Below, piece by piece: positions 43,714 through 52,600 of a stretch of DNA of 64,000 nt. Position numbers and translations under genes: made by a program. Source of the DNA: Neobacillus paridis (GTDB taxonomy: Bacteria > Bacillota > Bacilli > Bacillales > Cytobacillaceae); the NCBI RefSeq assembly GCF_016765675.1, contig NZ_JAESWB010000168.1, positions 558,001-622,000 of the forward strand, read 5' to 3'. Position 1 is the stretch's first letter. Every line of letters starts with the position of its first letter. The notes beneath the pieces were generated by a model. That model saw nothing but the letters and a program-made list of their open reading frames with translations, was not told where the DNA came from and searched no databases.

Positions 43714-43840
43714 AACCACATAGATGCCCAATGGAAAGCTTCCTGTGGTTCGGCATCGCAGCCCAAGAGCAGCTTTTGTTTTACCGAACTACGCTGCTGG
43801 CATCGCCCTTATGGCTTTCCAGTCGGCGAGTTTTCGATAA
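43714..43840. other. Structured or dispersed element with nested inverted repeats
   Basis: This gene-free stretch has several exact inverted repeats: AACCACA/TGTGGTT (43714-43720, 43744-43750), TGGAAAGC/GCTTTCCA (43732-43739, 43814-43821), GTTCGG/CCGAAC (43748-43753, 43784-43789) and AGCAGC/GCTGCT (43768-43773, 43793-43798). The last two are interleaved, as in a pseudoknot. GGCATCGC is directly repeated at 43752 and 43799. The end, TCGGCGAGTTTT, recurs near 57526. Strand is undetermined. It could be a structured RNA or a dispersed repeat; no known class is matched. Confidence 0.45.
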
Positions 43841-43915
43841 ATTTTAAGGAAATTTTCTCTCAGATAAAGTATAATAGATTCATGATTTTGATTATGTTTG
43901 ATAGGGGTGATTACC

Positions 43916-44359
43916 TTGAAAATCCAAGACCCGATGCGGGTAAATATCGGTGATGTCCGACTTGCGGGAACCGAGCGTTCCAGCAGCACAACCACCTCTT
44001 TTCAAAAAATCATCAGTTCGTATTCACAGGATTTAACCAAGGACTATCTAAACAAGCTGTTAGAGAACATTGATAAGCAAGGACAGCAGTTATGCGAAAC
44101 TCCGACCTTTCGAGAACTGCGCAAATACAAGGATCTGGTAAAGCAATTTATCGGTGAAGTCACCAAAAACGGCCTAAGCTTAAAGCTATCGGAAAGCTGG
44201 GACATGTATGGCGGCAGCCGAACCCTAAAAACAGTTCAAGTGCTTGACCGCAAACTGGTGGAACTAACTGACCATGTCCTCAACCAGCAATCAGACAGCA
44301 TGTCGATTTTGGAGCGGATCGGCGAAATTAAAGGGATGCTGATTAATTTATATACATAG
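43916..44359 (+). CDS. yaaR: YaaR-family protein (DUF327)
   Basis: A 147-residue, mostly helical, soluble protein of the Bacillus YaaR family (FQKIISSYSQDLTKDYLNKL, LCETPTFRELRKYKDLVKQF, LDRKLVELTDHVL). The family function is unknown. The start is TTG 43916, preceded by AGGGGTGAT; upstream in-frame codons precede that site. In B. subtilis yaaR is outside the flagellar loci, so its place here between a diguanylate cyclase and rod genes is notable. Confidence 0.8.
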   Translation: MKIQDPMRVNIGDVRLAGTERSSSTTTSFQKIISSYSQDLTKDYLNKLLENIDKQGQQLCETPTFRELRKYKDLVKQFIGEVTKNGLSLKLSESWDMYGGSRTLKTVQVLDRKLVELTDHVLNQQSDSMSILERIGEIKGMLINLYT

Positions 44360-44413
44360 GGTTGCGTGTCTTTAAATATCTTTGCAAGTGGCTCGATCTA
44401 AAGTTTTCAAAAG

Positions 44414-44512
44414 GATATCTGCAGTTTTTGATTGGATATGTGCAATTTTATGATATATGTCTGTATTTTTGGATGACATATCTGCAATTTTACAAATATA
44501 TCTGCAATTTAA
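44414..44512 (+). repeat. Five degenerate direct repeats spaced about 20-23 bp
   Basis: Copies resembling ATATCTGCAATTTT begin near 44415, 44436, 44456, 44478 and 44498, the last two nearly identical. The spacing is close to two helical turns. They fill most of the 185-base gap before flhO and end about 15 bases before its ribosome site. They may be a cooperative regulator site or simply repetitive intergenic DNA. Confidence 0.65.
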
Positions 44513-44544
44513 CTGAAAACTAACCTTATAAAGGAGTTTTTATC

Positions 44545-45429
44545 ATGTTAAGAGGATTATATAATGCCGCATCCGGAATGTACTCGTTGGAACGGCGCCA
44601 GGAAGCACTGGCCGATAACTTGGCCAATGTGCAAACACCAGGTTATAAAAAGGATGATACGGTATTGAAAGCTTTCCCGGAAATGTTAATCAAGCGGATT
44701 CGTGACTTTGACGGGGCGGCCAATGTTCCTGTTGCCGGCGCACCGCAAATACCGGGACAACCGATGACAATCGGCGGACTGTATAATGGTGTCTATGCCC
44801 AGGAGCGGATTCCCAGCTTTCAACAAGGAGCGCTCATGCAAACAGATCTGCCGCTTGATGTGGCGATTAACGACCAGGAAATCCCGATGCAAACGATCAA
44901 TGGTCGCCAAGTGAAACCGGCAGCCTTATTTACGGTACAACTGCCAGATGGCACCGTTGGCTACACCCGGAACGGGAAATGGGACGTTGATGCCAATGGA
45001 AATTTAGTAACAGCCGATGGGTATCGGGTGTTGGGCGTGAACGGGCAGCCAATTCAGCTGGCTAACGGAATCCGAAAAGAAGATTTAAAAATCATGCCGG
45101 ATGGGCAAATTCTCGTCCAAGCAGGAAACCAGACGACAACAGTCGGTCGGATTGGCATCGCGCTGGCACAAAATCCGTTCGATTTACGGCGGCTTGGCGG
45201 CAATGTTTATCAAGCGGCGGCACCGCTGCCATTGATGCAGAATCCTGGTGCAGCGGGTTCGGGCGTTTCTTTACAGCAGGGTTTCATTGAACAATCCAAC
45301 GTAGATGCCGGGCAGACGATGGCGGATATGATGCAAACGGTTCGCGGCTATGAAGCTAATCAAAAAGTCATCGATGTCTACAACCAATCCCTTCAGCAGC
45401 TCTATTCTGTCGGTAAATTGAACGGCTAA
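44545..45429 (+). CDS. flhO: Flagellar basal-body rod protein FlhO (FlgF/FlgG-like)
   Basis: A 294-residue distal rod protein. The rod N-terminal motif is GLYNAASGMYSLERRQEALADNLANVQTPGYKK, with a flagellar C-terminal domain (GFIEQSNVDAGQTMADMM and YEANQKVIDVYNQSL). The tandem pair with the next gene matches the B. subtilis flhO-flhP operon. AAAGGAG precedes the ATG. A tandem repeat array lies upstream. Confidence 0.9.
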   Translation: MLRGLYNAASGMYSLERRQEALADNLANVQTPGYKKDDTVLKAFPEMLIKRIRDFDGAANVPVAGAPQIPGQPMTIGGLYNGVYAQERIPSFQQGALMQTDLPLDVAINDQEIPMQTINGRQVKPAALFTVQLPDGTVGYTRNGKWDVDANGNLVTADGYRVLGVNGQPIQLANGIRKEDLKIMPDGQILVQAGNQTTTVGRIGIALAQNPFDLRRLGGNVYQAAAPLPLMQNPGAAGSGVSLQQGFIEQSNVDAGQTMADMMQTVRGYEANQKVIDVYNQSLQQLYSVGKLNG

Positions 45430-45452
45430 ATTCATGAAAGAGGTGACATGAA

Positions 45453-46286
45453 GTGAATACTTCCCTTTATATATCTTCGGGGGCGTTACAGGCCTTCCAG
45501 CAAAAACTGGATACTGCCGCCAATAACGTCGCCAATGTCGATACCACCGGGTATAAACGGCGGGACCAAAGTTTTTCGGAAATTTTGGCGAATCAAATTT
45601 ACAATCAGGGACGAACAGGCGCCGAAGTCGGCCGACTGACGCCAAAGGGGATTCGCGTCGGCTATGGGGCACGCCCAGGGATGACACAGTTGGATAACTC
45701 ACAAGGTGTGGCCCGGCAAACCGGCAACCCGCTTGATTTCATGATTCAAGGAAAAGGCTTCTTTCAAATTGGCTATCCGAATGGGGATATACGCTACACA
45801 AGGGACGGAAGCTTTCATTTATCACCCAATCCAAACGGATCGGGAACCTATTTATTAGCAAACGCCAATGGGGGTTACTTGCTGGATCAAGATGGCGCGC
45901 CGATTGAATTGGATTCCCCTTCCAAGGTAAGCTTTGGTGGGAATGGCCAAATCATCTATACGGATGATCTAGGGAAGCAGATTACCGCCCCACAGCGGAT
46001 CGCGCTTGTTGATATTCAAAATCCCAGCATCTTAAAAAATGCCGGCGGGAATGAATTTATGATTGACACAGCGGTACTGCCGAATGGGCAAGCGGTTGGT
46101 AATTATGTGAGAACAATGCCTGAAGGAGAGTCAGTGATTTCCACTGGCTATTTAGAGGGATCTAACGTTGATTTATCGAAAGAAATGACTGATATAATGA
46201 CCACGCAACGAAGCTACCAAATGAACGCCAGAGCTGTTTCCTATGCTGATCAAATGACAGGGATTGCGAATAATATTTTGAAGTGA
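45453..46286 (+). CDS. flhP: Flagellar basal-body rod protein FlhP (FlgG-like)
   Basis: A 277-residue rod protein with FQQKLDTAANNVANVDTTGYKRR at the N-terminus and EGSNVDLSKEMTDIMTTQRSYQMNAR at the C-terminus. In Bacillus FlhP is the distal rod component needed for hook assembly. The start is GTG 45453 after AGAGGTGACA. A strong terminator follows. Confidence 0.9.
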   Translation: MNTSLYISSGALQAFQQKLDTAANNVANVDTTGYKRRDQSFSEILANQIYNQGRTGAEVGRLTPKGIRVGYGARPGMTQLDNSQGVARQTGNPLDFMIQGKGFFQIGYPNGDIRYTRDGSFHLSPNPNGSGTYLLANANGGYLLDQDGAPIELDSPSKVSFGGNGQIIYTDDLGKQITAPQRIALVDIQNPSILKNAGGNEFMIDTAVLPNGQAVGNYVRTMPEGESVISTGYLEGSNVDLSKEMTDIMTTQRSYQMNARAVSYADQMTGIANNILK

Positions 46287-46302
46287 TTATTAGTTAAAAT
46301 GC

Positions 46303-46332
46303 AAAAGCCGCTTTTTTTTGGCGGCTTTTCAT
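46303..46332 (+). terminator. Terminator after flhP
   Basis: AAAAGCCGC (46303-46311) pairs with GCGGCTTTT (46321-46329) around a T-rich loop. Confidence 0.85.
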
Positions 46333-46379
46333 TTAGGTTAATAGGTGAAAAATTTAAAGTTCCTATACGAATCTTCCAT

Positions 46380-46406
46380 TTAACTTTTTATTATATTGTC
46401 CGATAC
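46380..46406 (+). promoter_or_regulatory. Probable SigD promoter of fliD
   Basis: TTAA (46380-46383), 15 bases, then TCCGATAC (46399-46406): three of four and six of eight matches to TAAA-N15-GCCGATAT. It lies 51 bases before the fliD start. Confidence 0.5.
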
Positions 46407-46456
46407 ACGTTAATAAGAACTTTTTTTGGGTTAAGAAGATAAAGGAGGTGCCATAT

Positions 46457-48025
46457 ATGGCTAGTGTAAATTTAACAACACACGTATCCGGCCTAGCATC
46501 AGGAATGGATACTGAAACTATTGTCAATAACATGATGAAAGTTAATCGCATTCCGCTCGATAAAATACTGCAGGCAAAAACGATCAACAGCTGGAAGACC
46601 GATGCTTACAGGGAAATCAACACAAAAATCGCCAGCTTCCGTGATGCCATGCAAGATTTGAGGCTTGAAGGGACATTTAGCTCGGCACAAAAGATATCGT
46701 CAAGTGATACGCGTGTTGATGTTTCACTTTCAGGAAAAACATCACAAACGAATTTTACGATTACAGAAGCAAAAATGGCTGTACCAGCTAAAGCGGCTAT
46801 GGTTAGCTTTAATTCACAGATTAGTAGCGGCTCGGCAACGATTTTTTCAGATGGGGTAGAACCGGTTGATATGACGTTTACCGTTAATGGTAAAGAGATT
46901 AAAATATCAAAAGAAAGTACTACCTTTGATAAAGCGATTGCCGAAATAAATACGCAGCTTGCGGAAAAAAACATCAAGTTATCTAATGTAGGCGGCTCAT
47001 TAGTGTTTACAACGTTAGGCACAGGTAAGGGAAATTCGATTACGATTTCTGGCGCTGATTCAAATGTGCAAACTACTGATGCAGACAGTAACCCTATTAA
47101 TGTTAATGTCCTAACTAAATTAGGAATAAGTAATGGAACGACCAGCTCCGGATTCGGTGAAGGGATATCATTTACTGATGGAGAAGATCTCAAATCAGGC
47201 TATGTTGTCATTAATGGAACAACAATAAATGTAACGAGTAACTCGTTTACATATGACAATATTCAAATCAATTTGAAGCAGGATTTCTCTGGTGGACATG
47301 CCAACATACAAGTTACTCCTGACACCGACAAGGTTTTTGACAAAATCAAAACGTTTGTTGATAAGTATAATGAGCTGATTAAAGATTTGAACGATAAAAT
47401 ATCCGAAAAGAAATACCGTGACTATCTGCCACTAACGGATGATCAGAAGAAAGATATGAAAGACAATGATATCAAGCTGTGGGAAGATAAAGCAAAAAGC
47501 GGCCTGTTGGCAAACGATTCAACCATCAGCCAATTTCTAACACAGATGCGCACCAGTATAACGGAAATGGTCAATGGGGTCGGTATCTCGCTGAAGGATA
47601 TCGGCATTACGACGAGTACTGACTATAAAGAAAATGGAAAGTTAGTCCTGGATGAAGATAAACTTAAATCCATGCTGACTACTAACTTGACCGATATCCA
47701 AAAATTATTTGCTGGTAAGTATGATACAGGGAATTATAAAGATAACACCTTGAACAATCAAACTAAATATAAAAATAGTGGTATTGCTGTCAGGGTATAT
47801 GATCGAATTGGTGATGCCTTGAACAGCTTAAAGGTTATTGCTGGTTATTCAACTGATAGCAGCTTGGTAAAAGAAGCGGCAGAGTATGATAAAAGAATTG
47901 CAAGTTTACAAGATCGTTTAAGTAGAACGGAGCAAAATCTTTGGGCTAAATTTAACGCAATGGAACAGGCGTTACAAAAATTGAATTCACAAAGTTCATG
48001 GCTGTACCAGCAGTTAGGACAATAA
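46457..48025 (+). CDS. fliD: Flagellar filament cap protein FliD
   Basis: A 522-residue secreted cap protein that promotes flagellin folding at the filament tip. N-terminal FliD domain: HVSGLASGMDTETIVNNMMKVNRIPLDK; C-terminal domain: IKTFVDKYNELIKDLNDKI, the region with GLLANDSTISQFLTQMRTSI, and the terminal coiled coil (YDKRIASLQDRLSRTEQNLW). The middle is variable and beta-rich. ATG 46457 follows AAGGAGGTG at ideal spacing. fliS and fliT, usual neighbours, are not in the window. Confidence 0.93.
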   Translation: MASVNLTTHVSGLASGMDTETIVNNMMKVNRIPLDKILQAKTINSWKTDAYREINTKIASFRDAMQDLRLEGTFSSAQKISSSDTRVDVSLSGKTSQTNFTITEAKMAVPAKAAMVSFNSQISSGSATIFSDGVEPVDMTFTVNGKEIKISKESTTFDKAIAEINTQLAEKNIKLSNVGGSLVFTTLGTGKGNSITISGADSNVQTTDADSNPINVNVLTKLGISNGTTSSGFGEGISFTDGEDLKSGYVVINGTTINVTSNSFTYDNIQINLKQDFSGGHANIQVTPDTDKVFDKIKTFVDKYNELIKDLNDKISEKKYRDYLPLTDDQKKDMKDNDIKLWEDKAKSGLLANDSTISQFLTQMRTSITEMVNGVGISLKDIGITTSTDYKENGKLVLDEDKLKSMLTTNLTDIQKLFAGKYDTGNYKDNTLNNQTKYKNSGIAVRVYDRIGDALNSLKVIAGYSTDSSLVKEAAEYDKRIASLQDRLSRTEQNLWAKFNAMEQALQKLNSQSSWLYQQLGQ

Positions 48026-48040
48026 ACTAATTAGTAACTT

Positions 48041-48081
48041 AAACCGCAGTTTGATCGTTAAGATTCATGCTGCGGTTTTTG
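48041..48081 (+). terminator. Terminator after fliD
   Basis: AAACCGCAG (48041-48049) pairs perfectly with CTGCGGTTT (48070-48078), followed by Ts. Confidence 0.85.
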
Positions 48082-48131
48082 TCTAAATACTAGGTTTGCA
48101 ATGAAAATGAATTAATTTTTATATAAATCAC

Positions 48132-48158
48132 TAAACTCGCATTCTGATTTGCCGATAT
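48132..48158 (+). promoter_or_regulatory. SigD promoter 1 of csrA-like/hag
   Basis: TAAA (48132-48135), exactly 15 bases, GCCGATAT (48151-48158): a perfect match to the Bacillus SigD consensus. Confidence 0.88.
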
Positions 48159-48208
48159 AAATAATATCAAGAAATTACAAAACTTCTATAAAAAATTTGA
48201 TAAACTGC

Positions 48209-48235
48209 TAAATTTTTATTTTGATCAGCCGATAA
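48209..48235 (+). promoter_or_regulatory. SigD promoter 2 of csrA-like/hag
   Basis: TAAA (48209-48212), exactly 15 bases, GCCGATAA (48228-48235). It lies 77 bases after the first, so transcripts can start from either site. Confidence 0.88.
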
Positions 48236-48299
48236 TAAAAATAGGCAGTCAATAGAAGAACAAATTTCTTGAAACGAACTCTTATGGAGGATGGCCGGA

Positions 48300-48632
48300 A
48301 TGTTGATTGTTGGCAGAGAAGTTGGGCAATCCGTGATTATCAATGATGATATCAAAGTTACCGTCAGGCAATGTGGTTCCAATCTCAAGCTTACGATCGT
48401 CGCTCCAAAAAATATTCGGATTTCTCCAATTAAACAAGATCCGATAAAACCAATAAACCTTAAAAAAACGGAACGAAAAATTGGTGAAACCATGTTAATC
48501 GGGGACAACGTCAAAATAGCAATGCTCCAGACACAATCTGGTCTGTTAAGATTTGCCATCGACGCTCCAAAAGAAATCAGTATCTTTCGTGAGGAAATTT
48601 ACAAAAAACAAACTAAGGAACTAATCAGCTGA
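48300..48632 (+). CDS. csrA: Tandem-domain CsrA homologue
   Basis: A 110-residue protein made of two CsrA-like repeats. Repeat 1 (1-46) keeps the beta-1 strand MLIVGREVGQSVII with R6 and the APKNI turn, but its beta-5 reads IRISPIKQ and lacks the key arginine. Repeat 2 (about 54-103) has a polar, degraded beta-1 (LKKTERKIGETMLI) yet an intact beta-5 (IDAPKEISIFREEIYKK, R97). Normal Bacillus CsrA is about 74 residues and dimeric. Here one chain could mimic the dimer, with one intact RNA-binding face. ATG 48300 follows GGAGG; ATG 48291 overlaps it. It lies before hag, the classical CsrA target, and after two SigD promoters. FliW is not visible. Confidence 0.85.
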   Translation: MLIVGREVGQSVIINDDIKVTVRQCGSNLKLTIVAPKNIRISPIKQDPIKPINLKKTERKIGETMLIGDNVKIAMLQTQSGLLRFAIDAPKEISIFREEIYKKQTKELIS

Positions 48633-48663
48633 AAAAAATGGATTTTGTTCTTGAATTTGCGGT

Positions 48664-48687
48664 AATAAGCCCCATTGGGGAATTATT
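48664..48687 (+). promoter_or_regulatory. Hairpin in the hag leader, possible CsrA target
   Basis: AATAA-G-CCCC (48664-48673) can pair with GGGG-AA-TTATT (48677-48687) around ATT. It sits 39 bases before hag, ahead of the ribosome site TAGGAGG that includes GGA. CsrA recognises GGA motifs in such leaders; here this is inference. Confidence 0.4.
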
Positions 48688-48726
48688 ATAAATTGAAAAT
48701 TATATTTTACATAGGAGGTTTTTTTA

Positions 48727-49554
48727 ATGAGAATTAATCACAACATTGCAGCTCTTAACACGTATCGTCAATTGGGTAATGCTAACAAAGCACAACAAAG
48801 TTCAATGGAGAAATTGTCTTCTGGTTTACGGATTAACCGAGCTGGGGATGACGCTGCCGGACTTTCAATCTCAGAAAAAATGCGTGGACAAATTCGTGGT
48901 TTAGACCAAGCATCTAAAAATGCTCAAGATGGTATTTCTTTAATACAAACGGCTGAAGGTGCACTTAATGAGGTTCATTCAATCCTTCAACGGCAACGTG
49001 AGCTTGTCGTACAAGCTGGAAATGATGGTACCCTTGAATCGGATGATGCAAAAGCCATTCAAGATGAAATTACACAATTAAATGACGAATTAGATGGCAT
49101 TACCGACCGTACTGAATTCAATGGTAAAAAACTTTTAGATGGTAGTTATAGTGCTAAATTCCAAATTGGAGCTAATTCTGGGCAACAGCTAACTTTGACT
49201 ATTAATTCAGGTGCAACTTCAGCAGGATTTACAGCATCAGAACTTACTGTAAGTGGTATAGCAGCGAATGGAACTTCTTTTGATGCTGATGTTGCATTGG
49301 TAGATGCTGCAATTGCAAAAGTGTCAGCAGCACGTTCAAATTTAGGTGCAAACCAAAACCGTTTAGAACATACAATTAATAATTTAGATAATGCTTCTGA
49401 AAACCTTTCTGCTGCAGAATCTCGTATTCGTGATGTTGACATGGCGAAAGAAATGATGGAACAAACCAAGAATGCTATTCTTGCACAGGCAGCACAAGCA
49501 ATGTTGGCTCAAGCTAACCAACAACCACAAGGGGTTTTACAATTGCTTCGATAA
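48727..49554 (+). CDS. hag: Flagellin Hag
   Basis: A 275-residue flagellin. Conserved N-terminal D0/D1: MRINHNIAALNTYRQLGNAN and LSSGLRINRAGDDAAGLSIS; conserved C-terminal D1/D0: SRIRDVDMAKEMMEQTKNAI and ANQQPQGVLQLLR. The central domain is short and Ser/Thr/Asn/Gly-rich (TINSGATSAGFTASE), offering possible O-glycosylation sites. TAGGAGG precedes the ATG. It is probably co-transcribed with the tandem CsrA gene from the SigD promoters, since I see no SigD site in the 94-base gap. A glycosyltransferase gene follows. Confidence 0.95.
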   Translation: MRINHNIAALNTYRQLGNANKAQQSSMEKLSSGLRINRAGDDAAGLSISEKMRGQIRGLDQASKNAQDGISLIQTAEGALNEVHSILQRQRELVVQAGNDGTLESDDAKAIQDEITQLNDELDGITDRTEFNGKKLLDGSYSAKFQIGANSGQQLTLTINSGATSAGFTASELTVSGIAANGTSFDADVALVDAAIAKVSAARSNLGANQNRLEHTINNLDNASENLSAAESRIRDVDMAKEMMEQTKNAILAQAAQAMLAQANQQPQGVLQLLR

Positions 49555-49565
49555 AATCAGTATCC

Positions 49566-49594
49566 TAACCTATCTCTTTTATAGAGATAGGTTA
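49566..49594 (+). terminator. First hairpin after hag
   Basis: TAACCTATCTCT (49566-49577) pairs perfectly with AGAGATAGGTTA (49583-49594) around TTTAT. Its tail is A-rich rather than T-rich, so it may protect mRNA more than terminate. Confidence 0.65.
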
Positions 49595-49635
49595 TTAAAA
49601 AAAGTCGTATACACACAATATACGACTTTTTTTAA
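49595..49635. terminator. Second hairpin after hag, 17-bp bidirectional terminator
   Basis: The 17-base arm 49595-49611 is the exact reverse complement of 49619-49635 (core AGTCGTATA/TATACGACT), loop CACACAA, with seven As and seven Ts at the outer ends. It lies 28 bases before the glycosyltransferase start. Confidence 0.9.
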
Positions 49636-49662
49636 TAACTGTTACTTAGGAGTGCTAAATAT

Positions 49663-52600
49663 ATGAAACCATTTTTATCCGTTTGTATGATCGTTAAAGA
49701 TGAAGAAAAGGTAATTAAAAGATGCTTAGAATCGATTGTTGGTATAGCAGATGAAATAATTATTGCCGATACCGGTTCAAGTGATAGCACAAAAAATATA
49801 GCTGTTACATACACAGATAAAGTCTATGATTATAAGTGGGAAGATGACTTTTCAAAAGCACGTAATTTTGCTGCCTCTAAAGCAAAGGGTGAATGGATTT
49901 TTGCTATTGATGCGGATGAATACGTGGATCGTAATAGTTTTTTTGCGTTTAAGGAGGAATTGAAGAATAATCCCCAAAATTATAATATATTAGCTGTACA
50001 AATAGTGAACTTTGTTGGGGTTAATGGTAATAATACGGAATTAAATTACCATGAAAGAGTTTACAAAAATGATGGCTTCATTAGCTATTTTAGAAGTATT
50101 CATGAATTATTGAAACACAAGGAGTCTAAAGAAAGTAGAGGATTCTCTGGCCTCCAAATATTTCATTCTGGTTATATGGGGAATATTGTAAAGGAAAAAG
50201 AAAAATCAAAAAGAAACCTAACCCTATTAAAAAATAAGAAGGACAAAGAACCTATTGATTACTATTATCTTGGGAGTGAATATGATCAATTAGGAGATTT
50301 GGATAAGGCGATTAAGAATTATAAGAAAGGGTTTCAATTAAAGGAGGATCATAATAGGGATTGGGTAAAAAAATTATTATTAAGATTAGTTGATACCCTT
50401 CATAGAGCTGATAGAGATAATGAAGCAATAGAAATTATTGATTCTTGTGAAGAAATATATCCTTATATTGTAGATTTTAAGTTTTATAGAGGGAAAATCT
50501 TTTTTGATAATGGAGATTTTATTCACTCAAAAAGAGTATTTGAAGATATTTTAAGAAAGAAAAATGAATTAAAAGCCGATACAAGTAACGACTTTTTAGA
50601 ATATTTACCTCATAAATTTCTCGGAGAAATATATGAAAGTGCAAATGAATTACATCTGGCAGTTCATCATTATTCACGTGCTTTATCTATAAATGATGCT
50701 GATGATTATGAATGGTCGAAGTTAATAAACCTGTTAGCAAAACATTCTTCACTTGAAGAACTTACAGAGTTTATGAATAATAAATTATTAACAAGACATA
50801 ATATCACACCACAAGAAGTAATAAAGATTTTACTCGATGTTCCTGATTTGAATGTTCAAAAATTAACAAGATCAATTTTAGATGAGCCGGAGCTATCAAC
50901 AGGTGAGAAAGAGGCCTTGTTCATAAAAAATTTATGTTTAGACGGCAATATAAATGAAGTTAGTAAAAAATTGGGTGAAAAATCACCATCTCAGATATAT
51001 TCTTTACTTACAAAAGGTATTTTCAGTTTGATTGATTTTATTATTTTTACCATTGAAACAGAAAATCAAGGATATCAAAAATTTCTATACGAAATAAAAT
51101 TTGACCAGAACATCGGTAATTTATTGAATTTATTATTTAATAAAAAACATAAGAAGCTCGGTGAATTTGAAGAAGAGTTATTTATATCCATACTAAAACA
51201 AGCAAATGTATTAGGTTGGGAAACAGTTATAAATCAGTTAAACCATAAAATTAAATATTTAAGTGTAGATGCAAAAGTCAAGATTAAGAAAATGAAAAGC
51301 AAATTTACTAGAAACAGTGAAACCGATGACCAAGAATATGAAAGTAATCAAGATCAGATTGGGAACGATATAAACTGTGGAATTGGAGAATTAAAAGTAC
51401 AAATAGAAGGCTTATTAGCAAAGCAACATTATAATGAAGCATTGACTATTATTGATGAGGCATTAAAAATAGAACCATCTAATGTTGATTTATATTCTAT
51501 TAAAGCTGTTGTTTTAATAAGTTTGCAACAAATTGATAAGGCTAAAGAAGAGTTAGAAAAAGGATTAGAAATTGACCCCAATCATGTAGATTGTCTTTAT
51601 AATTTGGCTTTTATTTATGAACAGATTGATCAAATGGACTTGGCGTTCGATTTATATAGAAAAATATTAATTTTAACAAATGAGGAAGAACTTCGATTAG
51701 AAGTGATTAGCAAAATTGAGCAACTAGAAGATAGGTCAAAAAATTCAAAACTAGAAAAAAGGGATAAAAAGAAAATTCTCTACCTTGGTTGGTTAGGTCA
51801 AAATAATATAGGCGATGAAGTCTTGTATGAATTATTTGAACATATGTTTTATAAATATAATCAGCATTCTGAAAATGTTTATATAGATGCCTTCTCAACT
51901 GATTCTAGTAACAAGGTAAGTATTTCCTCGTATGATTTAGTTGTTTTAGGTGGAGGCTCTTTAATCCATTTACCTTATTGGATTAATATATGTTCAGAGG
52001 CAAGAAAACAAAATATTCCTGTTGTATCTTGGGGAACAGGAATTGATGGATTCTATAAAAGTGAGCATCTTAATTCAATTGCTATTTCTACCCAATTGGC
52101 AAATCAATTCAAAGATGAATATGAACAGTTTAAATATATTAGTGTTAGAGGATCATTTACAAAAAATGCTTTGTTAAATATTGGTGTAAAAAGTGAAATC
52201 GATGAAATAGGAGATCCAGCACTTATATATGCAATTGAATTTTTGGGAGAACAACAGGATCTAGTAAAGAATAATAAAAATATATTAATAAATTGGGGAA
52301 CTTCTTATAATAATATTTTTGGTCAAAATGAGGAAAAAGTTGAACAAGAACTAGCAAGTGTTGCAAATTTATTAATTTCAAACGGATACTCGATAACAAT
52401 CTATCCAATATGGACAGAAGATATTGAACCAGTAAAACGTCTAGGTCAAAAAATAAATAATAAAAAATGCCAAATTATTTCAGAGGTGTATGATGCCAAG
52501 ACATTGCAAAAGTTAATTAGTCAAAGCTATATGACAATTAACTTAAAGCTCCATGCTAATATTTTATCTGCTTCAGCAAATGTTCCGTTTATCTCCTTAG

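Noticed and set aside
43681..43900. A c-di-GMP riboswitch near the GGDEF/EAL genes
   Set aside because: The position and the CTCGCC...AAGCC-like pieces on the minus strand are suggestive, but the conserved GCAAACC and ACGCAAAGC blocks are missing on both strands.
43663..43953. A 96-codon plus-strand frame after the diguanylate cyclase
   Set aside because: It runs through a terminator and the inverted-repeat element, has no ribosome site and overlaps the yaaR start; composition is not protein-like.
44414..44512. The repeat array as a CRISPR
   Set aside because: Copies are degenerate, only 14 bases long with 6-9 base gaps, and there are no spacers or cas genes.
46606..47193. A 195-codon minus-strand frame inside fliD
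   Set aside because: It is antisense to a well-supported gene, Ser/Val/Leu-rich as expected for a mirror frame, and has no ribosome site.
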